A stretch of DNA of 64,000 bases from Roseospira navarrensis (GTDB lineage: Bacteria > Pseudomonadota > Alphaproteobacteria > Rhodospirillales > Rhodospirillaceae), in NCBI RefSeq assembly GCF_009601025.1, contig NZ_WIVE01000013.1:1-64000 (forward strand). Reading direction: 5' to 3'. The translations under genes were made by a program, and so were the position numbers. Under the pieces are notes generated by a model. It saw nothing but the letters and a program-made list of their open reading frames with translations. It ran no database searches and was not told where the DNA came from. Numbering within the stretch: position 1 is the stretch's first letter; the number at the start of each line of letters is the position of its first letter. Below, one piece after another: positions 40,402-48,757 of the stretch.

Positions 40402-41632
40402 GCGCGGGCACGCCGGCCAGCCCCACCAGCCCGACCAGTCCGAAGGCGAGTCCCCAGGCGGCGGTGGACTCCCGGCCGCCGGCCAGATCCAGAACAATGC
40501 CGAACGCCACCGGCCCCAGAAACGCGGCCCCGAACCCCAGCAGCGAGTGCAGGGCCAGCGTCGCGCCCCGGCGGCCGGCGGGCGCGGTCTCCACCGCCCC
40601 CGTGGTCAGCGCCGCCGAATCGAGCTGGATGAGCCCGGCATAGAGGATCGCCAGCCCCGCCACCAGCGGATAGGACAGGCCGCCCGCCAGCCAGCCGAAG
40701 CCGAGCGCCGTCACCGCCGAGAGGACCATATAGGCCTGGGTGGTGCGGGCCCGGCCCAGCCGCGTGGCCAGCCTCGCCCCGCCGATGCTGCAGGCCATGG
40801 CCACCAGCGCGCCCCAGCTCGCGACCGCGCCCGGCTCCAGCAGGGACCCGGGGCCGCCGGCGGCCGCGCCCCACGGTCCGGCGTCGGCCACCAACGCGAA
40901 GCCGAGCACGGCGACCACCCAGGCGCGGAAGGCGAACAGTTCCCACATGTGCGCCACATAGCCCAGGATGTAGCCCATGGCCGCGCGGCTCGCGAGCACC
41001 GGGCGGAAATCCAGCAGCGCGCCGCGGGTGCGGGGATCCGCCGGCTGGTCCGGGGCGTGCGGGGCCATCCACGCCACGGTCCCGGCGGCCAGCAGCGCCG
41101 CCGCGCCCGAGACCACGAACGCGCCCGGCCAGCCCGCCGCCTCGGCCACCAGCGCGGGCACCAGATAGGACAGCGCGCTGCCCAGGCTGAACGACGCGGT
41201 GTACAGCGGCACCGCGCCGGCCCGGCGCGCGGGCGCGATGCGGTCCACCATGACCCGCAGTCCCGGCATGTAGGTGCCGGCCAGCCCGACCCCGGCCAGG
41301 GCCCGCAGCGCCAGGGCGCTCCAGAAGCCCTCGGCGAACAGCGCGAAGGCCAGGTTGGCCCCGGCGGCGACCACGGCTCCGGCCACGAACACCCGGCGGG
41401 CGTCGAGGCGGTCGGTCAGCGACACCAGCACCGGCGCCGCCACCGCATAGCCCGCGAACAGGATGCCGCCGATCCACCCGGCTTCGGTGTTGCTCAGGTC
41501 CCAGTCCCGCATGAACGTGGGCAGCAGGGCGGCGAAGGCGAACACCCCGATCATGCACAGCACCAGGCCCGCGCAGGCGGACAGCACCAGCAGGCGCGGA
41601 TGGGGGTGGGGGACGGCGGCGGACTCGGTCAC
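40382..41632 (-). CDS. Major facilitator superfamily transporter
   Basis: This 416-residue carrier (from the GTG at 41632) has about twelve hydrophobic helices and a central loop, as in MFS exporters of the YbfB/nitrate or cyanate type. A loop-2/3-like segment, TDRLDARRVFVAGAV, lies near residue 72. Substrate is not evident. A longer frame starts with ATG at 41710 but reads a charged proline-rich leader, so the GTG is preferred, although its ribosome-binding site is weak. The gene converges on mobA with a 20-base overlap and is divergent from the conserved unknown gene. Confidence 0.8.
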   Translation of the reverse strand: MTESAAVPHPHPRLLVLSACAGLVLCMIGVFAFAALLPTFMRDWDLSNTEAGWIGGILFAGYAVAAPVLVSLTDRLDARRVFVAGAVVAAGANLAFALFAEGFWSALALRALAGVGLAGTYMPGLRVMVDRIAPARRAGAVPLYTASFSLGSALSYLVPALVAEAAGWPGAFVVSGAAALLAAGTVAWMAPHAPDQPADPRTRGALLDFRPVLASRAAMGYILGYVAHMWELFAFRAWVVAVLGFALVADAGPWGAAAGGPGSLLEPGAVASWGALVAMACSIGGARLATRLGRARTTQAYMVLSAVTALGFGWLAGGLSYPLVAGLAILYAGLIQLDSAALTTGAVETAPAGRRGATLALHSLLGFGAAFLGPVAFGIVLDLAGGRESTAAWGLAFGLVGLVGLAGVPALRRARA

Positions 41633-41754
41633 GGATGGGTCTTTCGGTGGGCGGCGGGGCGGGGTCGGCCCTGAATTGTGATGGGCAGGCCGGGCCGAAA
41701 TCGCTACCATGCGCGCGTCACCGTTGCACGCTTCCGATCAGGGAGACGCCCCTC

Positions 41755-42819
41755 ATGGTCCCGAAATCGGGCTACATGTCCGACGAGAAGATCCTGAACC
41801 CCATCGAGGATGGGGACATGGACTCCCTGTTCACGCTGCCGCTGTCGTTCATCCCGTTCGAGACGCCGGCGCTCGGTCAGGCGCGGATGATCAAGAACGC
41901 TCAGTTGCGCAGCGTGATCGAGCTGTTCCAGGACGTGCAGACCGGCAGCGGTCAGATCGAGATCGCCGACCTGCCCAAGATGATGAACTGGCCGCCCGAA
42001 GAGGTGCACCCGGATCACGTCATCATCCGCAAACTGTCCATGCTGCACAGCTACGACGTGTTCTCGCTGCGCATCACCCTGCGCCGGATGGGTGTGCCGC
42101 TGACCAACGCGGCGGCCCTGCAACTCTCGCCGGAGAAGAACCAGGAGCTGACCCAGTACATGACCCAGTTCACGCGGCCGCTGATCGCCGAGATCTACGG
42201 CAGCGAGAACGTGCAGGTGGAGCGTTTCGAGGACGTGGTGGCCCTGTTCCGCGACCCGGACATCAAGCGGGCGCGCCAGCGCCTGCAGCAGATGGCGGAC
42301 GCCCTGGGCATCGAGATCATGGAGGTCCCTACGTTCCTGGAAGATTACGGCGACATCTTCCTGTCCCTGTCGTACTACAAGCAGTGCCTGGACCGCCTCG
42401 CGCCACTTCTGGAAGTGTTCATCAACTCGATGTACGACATCCGCAAGAACTATCAGCTTCGCCAGGACCAGAACCTGTTGCGCTCCTGCGACATGATCGA
42501 GAACACCATCAACGAACTGACGGCCGCCATCACCGGCCGCTTCGAGAATTTCGAGCGATCCACCAAGGCCATGTGGGAGGACATATCCGCCGACCGCTTC
42601 CAGAAGGTCAAGGACCTGATCCAGGCCTATCACATCACCATCGGCGGCGTGCTGTGCGGCCTGACGGTGAAGATGAACGCCTGGGTGCGGCTGTTCCCCA
42701 AGCCGACCACCGGCGGGCCGGTCAAGCGCTCCGAATTCATCATGTCGGACATCCGCCAGGGCCTGAACAACATCACCAAGATCGAGGATTCGGCGCCCAT
42801 GATGGCGTCGCTGGCGTAG
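41755..42819 (+). CDS. Conserved-looking helical protein of unknown function
   Basis: This 354-residue protein has no signal peptide or membrane segment. It is strongly helical with many charged residues, and composition is balanced rather than Ala/Gly/Pro-rich, unlike random GC-rich frames. Typical stretches are KMMNWPPEEVHPDHVIIRK and YGDIFLSLSYYKQCLDRL. I do not recognise the family. It may belong to a lineage-specific cytoplasmic family in Rhodospirillales. The start has AGGGAG ten bases upstream. It is monocistronic, with an intrinsic terminator 46 bases after the stop, so it is an independent and probably well expressed gene. Confidence 0.85.
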   Translation: MVPKSGYMSDEKILNPIEDGDMDSLFTLPLSFIPFETPALGQARMIKNAQLRSVIELFQDVQTGSGQIEIADLPKMMNWPPEEVHPDHVIIRKLSMLHSYDVFSLRITLRRMGVPLTNAAALQLSPEKNQELTQYMTQFTRPLIAEIYGSENVQVERFEDVVALFRDPDIKRARQRLQQMADALGIEIMEVPTFLEDYGDIFLSLSYYKQCLDRLAPLLEVFINSMYDIRKNYQLRQDQNLLRSCDMIENTINELTAAITGRFENFERSTKAMWEDISADRFQKVKDLIQAYHITIGGVLCGLTVKMNAWVRLFPKPTTGGPVKRSEFIMSDIRQGLNNITKIEDSAPMMASLA

Positions 42820-42865
42820 GGGCGTCTTGGCGGCGCGACGGCACCATCCGGAAGACCAAACGCTG

Positions 42866-42894
42866 AAAGCCGGGCCTAAAAAAGCCCGGCTTTT
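42866..42894 (+). terminator. Intrinsic terminator
   Basis: The arms AAAGCCGGGC and GCCCGGCTTTT enclose an A-rich loop, and a T run follows. It is the one textbook Rho-independent terminator in the window. It ends the gene at 41755-42819. The complementary strand also has a run of T in the loop and may block readthrough from tRNA-Glu. Confidence 0.9.
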
Positions 42895-42921
42895 CAACGA
42901 CGTGCTGAATGGTAAGTAATT

Positions 42922-42997
42922 TGGCGTCCCCTAGGGGATTCGAACCCCTGTTGCCGCCGTGAGAGGGCGGTGTCCTAGGCCTCTAGACGAAGGGGAC
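42922..42997 (-). tRNA. tRNA-Glu (anticodon CTC)
   Basis: On the minus strand the acceptor arms are GTCCCCT and AGGGGAC. The anticodon stem CCGCC/GGCGG carries the loop CTCTCAC, giving anticodon CTC. The T arm is CAGGGG-TTCGAAT-CCCCT, followed by discriminator G and an encoded CCA. It lies between a terminator and its own promoter. Confidence 0.97.
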
Positions 42998-43013
42998 TGA
43001 AGGCCAGACGCGG

Positions 43014-43043
43014 TTTGTACGGCGGCGCCGGGGGGTCTGTCAA
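43014..43043 (-). promoter_or_regulatory. Promoter of tRNA-Glu
   Basis: Minus strand: a perfect -35 TTGACA at 43043-43038, an 18-base spacer, and a -10 TACAAA at 43019-43014. The predicted start lies about ten bases before the mature tRNA end at 42997. Spacing and position agree well with a housekeeping sigma factor promoter. Confidence 0.75.
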
Positions 43044-43181
43044 CAGCCGCAACGCGCGGTGCCGCGCTTTCCCATGCACAGCGGACCGGCCCGGTCGGGT
43101 GCGCTGTGCGGCCACCTCTCTCGGCCCCTTTTGCCCCGCATTGTCTTCGGATGGGCGCGGCGGGTTGGTCGGGCGCGTGCG

Positions 43182-44027
43182 CTACCGGGACAGACCGGGC
43201 ATGGTCGCCACCTCGGCCGCGACGGTCGGCAGCGGGGTCAGGGCGCCGTCGGGCAGCAGGCATACGCTGTCCAGGATGGCGCCGCTCAGCCGGTCCACCC
43301 GCACGCTCGGCTGGCCGCCCGCCTCGGTGCAGGCCGCCACCTCGCCCCCGGACGCCTGGTACAGGCCCGGCATCAGCGGCAGCGGCAGGCCCAGCACGGC
43401 CGCCGACCGTCCGCCCCGGGGCGGCATGCGCTGGAACGCGGCCGGCAGGCCCTTGGGGGCCTCGGCGTCGTCCTCGCCCTCGACGACCACCGGCGGCGGC
43501 GGCGCCTCCACCGGCGCTTCGGCATCGGGCGGGGGCGGCGGTCCGTCCCCGGCGGAGGCGACGAGGTCCATCATCATGGCCCGGGTCTCCACCGACAGAT
43601 AGGGCACGCCGGCGATGGCGGTCAGGGTGGTGTTGCACCAGGGACGCAGCGGCGCGTTGGGCCCAAGGTCGCGGGGCGCCCAGACCTGATACGCGCCATG
43701 CGCGAGGCGGCGCAGGTAGATGCTCTCCATGGGCTCGGGGAAGCTGGCGGCCATGGGCTCCAGCCGGGCGGCGCAGGCCTGAGCCTCGACCTCGCTGATG
43801 ACGATGGGGGGCGCATCGGCGGGCGTTTCGCCCTCGTCAGCCCCCTCGGCCCCCCCGGCTCCGGGCGCGGCGTCCGGTGCGTCCGCCGTGGTCTCCGGGG
43901 TCGCGTCCTCGGGCATCGCGGTCTGGGCCGCGGCCGGAAGCGCCAGACCGCCGGCCAGAGTCGCGGCCAGCGCCAGCCTTACCACCAGGGCCCTGCGGCC
44001 CGGGCTTGTCCGCCCGACGCCCATCAT
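43182..44027 (-). CDS. Secreted protein of unknown function
   Basis: This 281-residue protein starts at 44027, preceded by GGGAGGA. A signal peptide covers about residues 1-34 (ends PAAAQ). A Pro/Ala/Glu/Asp-rich segment follows to about 75, then a domain with cysteines in EAQACAARLEPM and PWCNTTL. A second acidic proline-rich insert comes next, and a C-terminal part contains EVAACTEAG and LDSVCLLPDG. The four cysteines probably form two disulfides. I do not recognise the family. It is a single gene between tRNA-Glu and the lpd-lipA-coq10 group, and is probably periplasmic. Confidence 0.7.
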   Translation of the reverse strand: MMGVGRTSPGRRALVVRLALAATLAGGLALPAAAQTAMPEDATPETTADAPDAAPGAGGAEGADEGETPADAPPIVISEVEAQACAARLEPMAASFPEPMESIYLRRLAHGAYQVWAPRDLGPNAPLRPWCNTTLTAIAGVPYLSVETRAMMMDLVASAGDGPPPPPDAEAPVEAPPPPVVVEGEDDAEAPKGLPAAFQRMPPRGGRSAAVLGLPLPLMPGLYQASGGEVAACTEAGGQPSVRVDRLSGAILDSVCLLPDGALTPLPTVAAEVATMPGLSR

Positions 44028-44120
44028 TGCCGGTCCTCCCGCCGATCCGGTTTGGTCCACATCGTGTCTACCGGAGCCACGCCCACGTGTCGAGGCCGTC
44101 GCCCAGGCACACCGGGCGGA

Positions 44121-44612
44121 TCAGGTGGTGGATGTGGACGGACGCGGGTGCGGCGGCGGCGCGCCGCCCGGCTGGGCGGGCCGGCGGCCATAGAGCTGCT
44201 CGGCCCGGCGCTCGAACGCGGCCACCATGCGGCGCACGGCCTCGTTGAACAGTGCGCCCATGATCCTCTGCAGGAACGCCGACTTGAACTCGAAGTCCAC
44301 ATAGAAGTCGATGACGGTGCCGCCCTCGACCTTCTCGAAGATCCAGTGATTGTTCAGGTACTGAAACGGCCCTTCGGCATAGGACACGTCGATCCGGTTG
44401 CCGCTGGTCAACTGGACCCGCGACGTAAAGCGTTCCCGCACCATCTTGAAGCCGATCACCAGGTCCGCATAGAACACGTCCCCTTCGCGTTTCTTGATGC
44501 GCGAGGCCAGGCACCACGGCAGGAACTTGGGGTACTTCTCCACGTCCGCGACGAGGTCGTACAGCTCCCAGGGTTCATAGGGCAGGAATCGCTTTTCGCC
44601 GTGTGTGGGCAT
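44121..44612 (-). CDS. Coq10/RatA-type START-domain protein
   Basis: This 163-residue protein carries a START-like domain with the family opening RFLPYEPWELYDLVADVEKY and the signature FLPWC. FVDFEF-type strands and a C-terminal helix FNEAVRRMVAAFERRA follow. Relatives bind ubiquinone (Coq10) or include RatA-like proteins first described as ribosome toxins. In alphaproteobacteria the ubiquinone-chaperone role is the likelier reading. It begins four bases after the lipA stop, so lpd-lipA-coq10 are probably co-transcribed. The proline-rich last 20 residues are variable. Confidence 0.9.
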   Translation of the reverse strand: MPTHGEKRFLPYEPWELYDLVADVEKYPKFLPWCLASRIKKREGDVFYADLVIGFKMVRERFTSRVQLTSGNRIDVSYAEGPFQYLNNHWIFEKVEGGTVIDFYVDFEFKSAFLQRIMGALFNEAVRRMVAAFERRAEQLYGRRPAQPGGAPPPHPRPSTSTT

Positions 44613-44616
44613 GGGA

Positions 44617-45630
44617 TCAGGCGGTCCTCAGGCGATCGAGTCGGGACTGACGCAGCGCGGCGAAGTCCCGGTCGGCGTGATAGGAGGAGCGGGTCATCGG
44701 CGTCGCGGAGACCAGCAGGAAGCCCTTGGCGCGGGCGGCGCGGGCGTAGTCCTCGAACGCCTCCGGCGTGATGTACTCGGCGACGGCGACGTGCTTGCGG
44801 GTCGGCTGCAGGTACTGGCCGATGGTCAGGAAGTCCACGTCGGCGGCGCGCAGGTCGTCCATGACCTGCCAGACCTCCTCGCGGGTCTCGCCCAGCCCGA
44901 CCATGATGCCGGACTTGGTGAAGACCTGGGGCGCCAGTTCCTTGGCCCGCTGCAACAGGCGCAGGCTGGCGAAATAGCGCGCCCCCGGGCGGATGGACGG
45001 GTACAGCCGGGGCACGGTCTCCAGGTTGTGGTTGAACACCTCCGGCGGGCTTTCCATGACGACTTCGAGCGCGCCCGGCTTGTCGCGGAAGTCCGGGGTC
45101 AGGATTTCCACCGTGGTCTCGGGCGCCGCGGCGTGGATACCGGCGACGCAGCGCTGGAACTGGCGCGCCCCGCCGTCGGGCAGGTCGTCGCGGTCCACCG
45201 AGGTGATGACCACATGCTTCAGGCCCATGGAGGCCACGGAGTCCACCACCCGGTCCGGCTCGCCCTCGTCCAGGGCGTCCGGCCGGCCGGTGCGCACGTT
45301 GCAGAACGCACAGGCCCGCGTGCAGGTCTCGCCCAGGATCATGAACGTGGCATGGCGGCGCTGCCAGCACTCGCCGATGTTCGGGCAGGCGGCCTCCTCG
45401 CACACGGTGGCGAGCTTCTTGTCCCGCATCAGCCGGCGCACTTCGGCGGCCTCGCGCGAGGTGGGCGCCTTGGCCCGGATCCAGTGCGGCTTGCGCGGCG
45501 AGGCCTGGTCGGGCCGCCGGGCCTTCTCCGGATGGCGCGGGCGGGCCGCGCGGGCCTCCTCGGCTGTCTCAGCCTCTGGGGCCTCCGGGGTCGCGTCCCG
45601 GGCTGCCGATGTCATGCTCATGTCATTCAT
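44617..45630 (-). CDS. lipA: Lipoyl synthase
   Basis: This 337-residue radical SAM enzyme inserts sulfur into octanoylated E2 or H proteins. The auxiliary iron-sulfur cluster cysteines are Cys77, Cys82 and Cys88 in [12 protein letters not shown], and the radical SAM triad is Cys103, Cys107 and Cys110 in CTRACAFC. The C-terminal RSSYHA motif carries the serine ligand of the auxiliary cluster. The ATG at 45630 is four bases after the lpd stop. A TTG start at 45666 would overlap lpd and is less likely. Its product modifies the E2 subunits that work with lipoamide dehydrogenase. Confidence 0.97.
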   Translation of the reverse strand: MNDMSMTSAARDATPEAPEAETAEEARAARPRHPEKARRPDQASPRKPHWIRAKAPTSREAAEVRRLMRDKKLATVCEEAACPNIGECWQRRHATFMILGETCTRACAFCNVRTGRPDALDEGEPDRVVDSVASMGLKHVVITSVDRDDLPDGGARQFQRCVAGIHAAAPETTVEILTPDFRDKPGALEVVMESPPEVFNHNLETVPRLYPSIRPGARYFASLRLLQRAKELAPQVFTKSGIMVGLGETREEVWQVMDDLRAADVDFLTIGQYLQPTRKHVAVAEYITPEAFEDYARAARAKGFLLVSATPMTRSSYHADRDFAALRQSRLDRLRTA

Positions 45631-45634
45631 GATG

Positions 45635-47038
45635 CTAGAAATGGATGGCCCGTCCGTAGGCGTCAAGAACGGACTCGTGCATCATCTCCGACAGGGTGGG
45701 GTGCGGGAACACGGTGTGCATCAACTCGGCCTCGGTCGTTTCCGTGGTCATGCCCACGGCGTAGCCCTGGATCAGCTCGGTGACCTCGGCCCCGATCATG
45801 TGCGCACCCAGCAACTCGCCCGTGCTGGCGTCGAACACGGTCTTGACCATGCCTTCGGGCTCGCCCAGGGCGATGGCCTTGCCGTTGCCCATGAAGGGGA
45901 AGCGGCCCACGCGCACCATGCGGCCCTGCTCCTTGGCCTGCGGCTCGGTCAGGCCGACGCTGGCGATCTGGGGGTGGCAATAGGTGCAGCCGGGGATGTG
46001 GTTGGTGTTCAGCGGATGCACGTCCGGCACGCCGGCGATCTTCTCGACGCAGATCACACCCTCGTGGCTGGCCTTGTGGGCGAGCCAGGGCGGCCCGGTC
46101 AGATCGCCGATGGCGTAGACGCCGGGCTCATCGGTGCGGCTCCAGTCGTCGGTGATGACGTGGCTGCGGTCCACCCGGACCTTGGTCTTCTCCAGGCCCA
46201 GGTTTTCCACGTTGCCGACGATGCCGACGGCCAGGATGACCCGATCCACGGTGATCTCGCGCGCCTTGCCGTCCGGCCCCTTCAGGGTGCAGGTGACGGA
46301 GTCGGACCCGCGTTTCAGGTCGGTCACGGTGGTCGCGGTATGAATCCGCATCCCCTGTTTCTCGAACGCCTTGCGGGCGAAGGCGGAGATCTCCGGGTCC
46401 TCCACGGGCAGGATGCGGTCCATGACCTCCACGACCGAGGTCTCGGCGCCCAGTTCGTGAAAGAAACTGGCGAACTCGATGCCGATGGCGCCGGAGCCGA
46501 CCACGAGGAGGGATTTCGGCATGGCCTTGGGGACCATGGCCTCCTTGTAGGTCCAGACCAGTTTGCCGTCCGGCTCCAGGCCCGGCAGGGTGCGGGCGCG
46601 GGCGCCCGTTGCCAGGATGATGTGATCGGCCTTCAGGTCGGCCACGCCCTGGCCGTCCTTGGTGACCGACAGCCGGCCGCCGCCCTGAAGCGTGCCGTGG
46701 CCGTCGAACACCGTGACCTTGTTCTTCTTCAGCAGGTGCGTCACACCCCGGGTGAGTTGCCCGGCGACGGCGCGCGAGCGCTTGACCACGGCCGGCAGGT
46801 CCACGCGCAGGTTGTCCGCCGCCAGCCCGAAGTGGGCGGCGTGGCGCATGATGCGGTGCGCCTCGGCGGAGCGCAGCAGGGCCTTGGTCGGGATGCAGCC
46901 CCAGTTCAGGCAGATGCCGCCCAGGTGCTCGCGTTCCACCACGGCGGTCTTCAGGCCCAACTGGGCGGCGCGGATGGCGGCGACGTAGCCACCGGGGCCG
47001 CCACCGACGACGATCACGTCAAAGGTCGTTTCGCTCAC
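45635..47038 (-). CDS. lpdA: Dihydrolipoyl dehydrogenase
   Basis: This 467-residue FAD enzyme has the nucleotide fold GGGPGGYVA, the redox disulfide in [15 protein letters not shown] (Cys43, Cys48), an NAD-binding [13 protein letters not shown], and the catalytic HPTLSE near residue 447. It reoxidises lipoyl groups of pyruvate or 2-oxoglutarate dehydrogenase complexes. The start is GTG at 47038 with GGGAGGC upstream. lipA and coq10 follow with four-base gaps. The E1 and E2 genes are not in the 417-base upstream spacer, so this copy is separate from its complex genes in this window. Confidence 0.97.
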   Translation of the reverse strand: MSETTFDVIVVGGGPGGYVAAIRAAQLGLKTAVVEREHLGGICLNWGCIPTKALLRSAEAHRIMRHAAHFGLAADNLRVDLPAVVKRSRAVAGQLTRGVTHLLKKNKVTVFDGHGTLQGGGRLSVTKDGQGVADLKADHIILATGARARTLPGLEPDGKLVWTYKEAMVPKAMPKSLLVVGSGAIGIEFASFFHELGAETSVVEVMDRILPVEDPEISAFARKAFEKQGMRIHTATTVTDLKRGSDSVTCTLKGPDGKAREITVDRVILAVGIVGNVENLGLEKTKVRVDRSHVITDDWSRTDEPGVYAIGDLTGPPWLAHKASHEGVICVEKIAGVPDVHPLNTNHIPGCTYCHPQIASVGLTEPQAKEQGRMVRVGRFPFMGNGKAIALGEPEGMVKTVFDASTGELLGAHMIGAEVTELIQGYAVGMTTETTEAELMHTVFPHPTLSEMMHESVLDAYGRAIHF

Positions 47039-47130
47039 GCGTTTAGCCTCCCGGGTCGGGGAATGGGGTCAGGGGGACTTTCGGCCGAAAGCCCGAGTGC
47101 TCCGATCCGTCATACCTCTGATGAGAGCGC

Positions 47131-47404
47131 CGCTCCAGGCCGAACCGGGATCCGCTGCCGTGCCGGGTGGAGGGACTCGTCTCAGGCGACCCGCCCACCG
47201 TGTCCTCGCTGTCCAGAAAACCACCAAGGCACCAAGGTGGTGTCGTGATGCCGGGCGGGAGTTTCACTCCCGCCCCGAGCGTTATCATCCCCATCCGTTG
47301 GGCGAAACGGTCCGGACGGGGCTGCAAGCCCCGTCCGGCATGCAGAAAGCCTGTCCCTTCGACTCCTTGAGGTGCGTGAGGGCTGCGCTCCAGGCCGAAC
47401 CGGG
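47131..47404. repeat. Pair of 19-base direct repeats flanking an R1 element
   Basis: CGCTCCAGGCCGAACCGGG occurs exactly at 47131-47149 and again at 47386-47404, 255 bases apart start to start. R1 copy B sits between. The bases beyond each copy differ, so this is a short exact repeat, not part of a longer duplication. Confidence 0.8.
47251..47338 (+). repeat. Two-hairpin repeat R1, copy B
   Basis: Hairpin X has 10-bp arms (47253-47262 and 47266-47275) with loop TTC. The link again contains TTGGGCGAAACGGT. Hairpin Y has 12-bp arms (47312-47323 and 47327-47338) with loop GCA. It lies downstream of the last gene of the polyamine-type operon and upstream of lpdA. Confidence 0.85.
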
Positions 47405-47455
47405 GCTTCTACACATTGGGCCGGCCTCAGAACCCGTCCAGGGTCGCCCCACCGA

Positions 47456-48757
47456 TCACCGCCGGGGCCGAGGGGACAGGCCGCACCAGTCGGCCATGAA
47501 CAGCGCCAGCACGGTGGCCACCTGCATCATGCTGTCGATGGACACCGACTCGTCGATGCCGTGGATGTGGGTCGCCTCCGGCCCGTAGCAGGTGGCCGGG
47601 ATGTCCCCGTAAAGCTGGAAGAAGCGCGCATCCGTGGTCGCGGTGCAGGCCAGCCGGTCGATGGGCGAACCCATGACGCGGGCGTGCAGATCCGAGAGCA
47701 GCGTCATCATGGGGTGGTCCGGGTCCATCACGCAGCCCTCGGCCTGGAAGCCCTGGTAGGACACGTCGGCCGTGATCCCCCGCAACCGCGGGTCATCCGC
47801 CAGCGCGGCGGCGATGGTGCCTTCCAGGGCGGCGCGCACCTCGTCCAGCGGCATGCCGGGATAGAACCCCAGGCGCACGTCGATGACGGCTTCGGCGGCG
47901 ACGCTGGAGGCCCAGTCCCCGCCCGCGATGCGGCCCAGGTTGAAGTTCACCGGGTGGGCATGGTCCGCGTACAGCGGATGGCGGTGGTCGGGCGCGTTCC
48001 ACGCCGCTTCCAGCGGGTGCAGGGCGTCGAACAGCCGGTAGGCGGCCTCGATGGCGTTGAGCCCGGCCGAGGTGTCCAGCACGTGCGCCGGCTTGCCCGC
48101 CACCCGGATGCGCGCCCACATGACACCCAGTTGCCCGACCAGCAGCGACTGGGCGAAGGGTTCGGGGATGATGGCCGCATCGGCGGTGTAGCCCCGGGCG
48201 AGGCAGGCCAGGGCGCCGTTGCCGGTGCACTCTTCCTCGATCACGGATTGCAGGATCACCGGCGCGGCCGGCTCCAGGCCCAACTCGGCCAGCGCCAGGA
48301 AGGCCATGCAATAGGCCACGATGCCGGCCTTCATGTCGCCGCTGCCGCGTCCGAACACCCGGCCGTCCCGCACCACGGGTTCGAACGGCGGGTCGGTCCA
48401 CAGCCGCTCGGACCCGGGCGGCACAACGTCGATATGCCCATTCAGGATCAGCGAGCGACCGCCCGGCGCGGGCGCGGCGGGCCGATGCACACCGACCACG
48501 TTCTCCCGCCCGGCGTAGCTGTCCAGCACCGGCGGCGAGAAGCCGGGCCGGTCGCGGATGGCGTCCAGGTCCACGGCGAAGCGGTCCACGTCCAGGCCCA
48601 TGCCGCCGAACAGGCCGGTCATCAGGTCCTGTGCGCCCTGCTCGCGGCCCATCTGGCTGTCCTCGCGCACCAGGGCGCACAGCAGCGAGACGGCGGCGTC
48701 CCGCTGCGCCGCGACGGCCTCGGCGATGGCCGGGCCGTGCTGCCGGGTGGGAGTCAT
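47456..48757 (-). CDS. M20-family peptidase/deacylase (ArgE/DapE type)
   Basis: This 433-residue di-zinc amidohydrolase has the metal motifs LILNGHIDVVPPG, GRGSGDMKAGIVAY and the catalytic glutamate pair in VIEEECTGNGA. The late TDARFFQLYGDIPATCYGP is typical of ArgE/DapE-like enzymes, which cleave N-acyl groups from amino acids. Here it is the last gene of a nine-gene unit with a transporter, a deacetylase and an aminotransferase. It probably acts on an acylated intermediate of that pathway rather than in arginine or lysine synthesis. It overlaps the FAD oxidoreductase gene by four bases. Confidence 0.88.
   Translation of the reverse strand: MTPTRQHGPAIAEAVAAQRDAAVSLLCALVREDSQMGREQGAQDLMTGLFGGMGLDVDRFAVDLDAIRDRPGFSPPVLDSYAGRENVVGVHRPAAPAPGGRSLILNGHIDVVPPGSERLWTDPPFEPVVRDGRVFGRGSGDMKAGIVAYCMAFLALAELGLEPAAPVILQSVIEEECTGNGALACLARGYTADAAIIPEPFAQSLLVGQLGVMWARIRVAGKPAHVLDTSAGLNAIEAAYRLFDALHPLEAAWNAPDHRHPLYADHAHPVNFNLGRIAGGDWASSVAAEAVIDVRLGFYPGMPLDEVRAALEGTIAAALADDPRLRGITADVSYQGFQAEGCVMDPDHPMMTLLSDLHARVMGSPIDRLACTATTDARFFQLYGDIPATCYGPEATHIHGIDESVSIDSMMQVATVLALFMADWCGLSPRPRR

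Larger units (their letters stand above)
47039..47455. other. Spacer with direct repeats and an R1 element
   Basis: These 417 bases hold no supported gene. A 14-base palindrome (CTTTCGGCCGAAAG, 47078-47091) lies near the lpdA start. R1 copy B follows at 47251-47338. A 19-base direct repeat (CGCTCCAGGCCGAACCGGG) occurs at 47131-47149 and 47386-47404, on either side of R1. The lpdA promoter should lie in the first part but is not clear. Confidence 0.65.
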
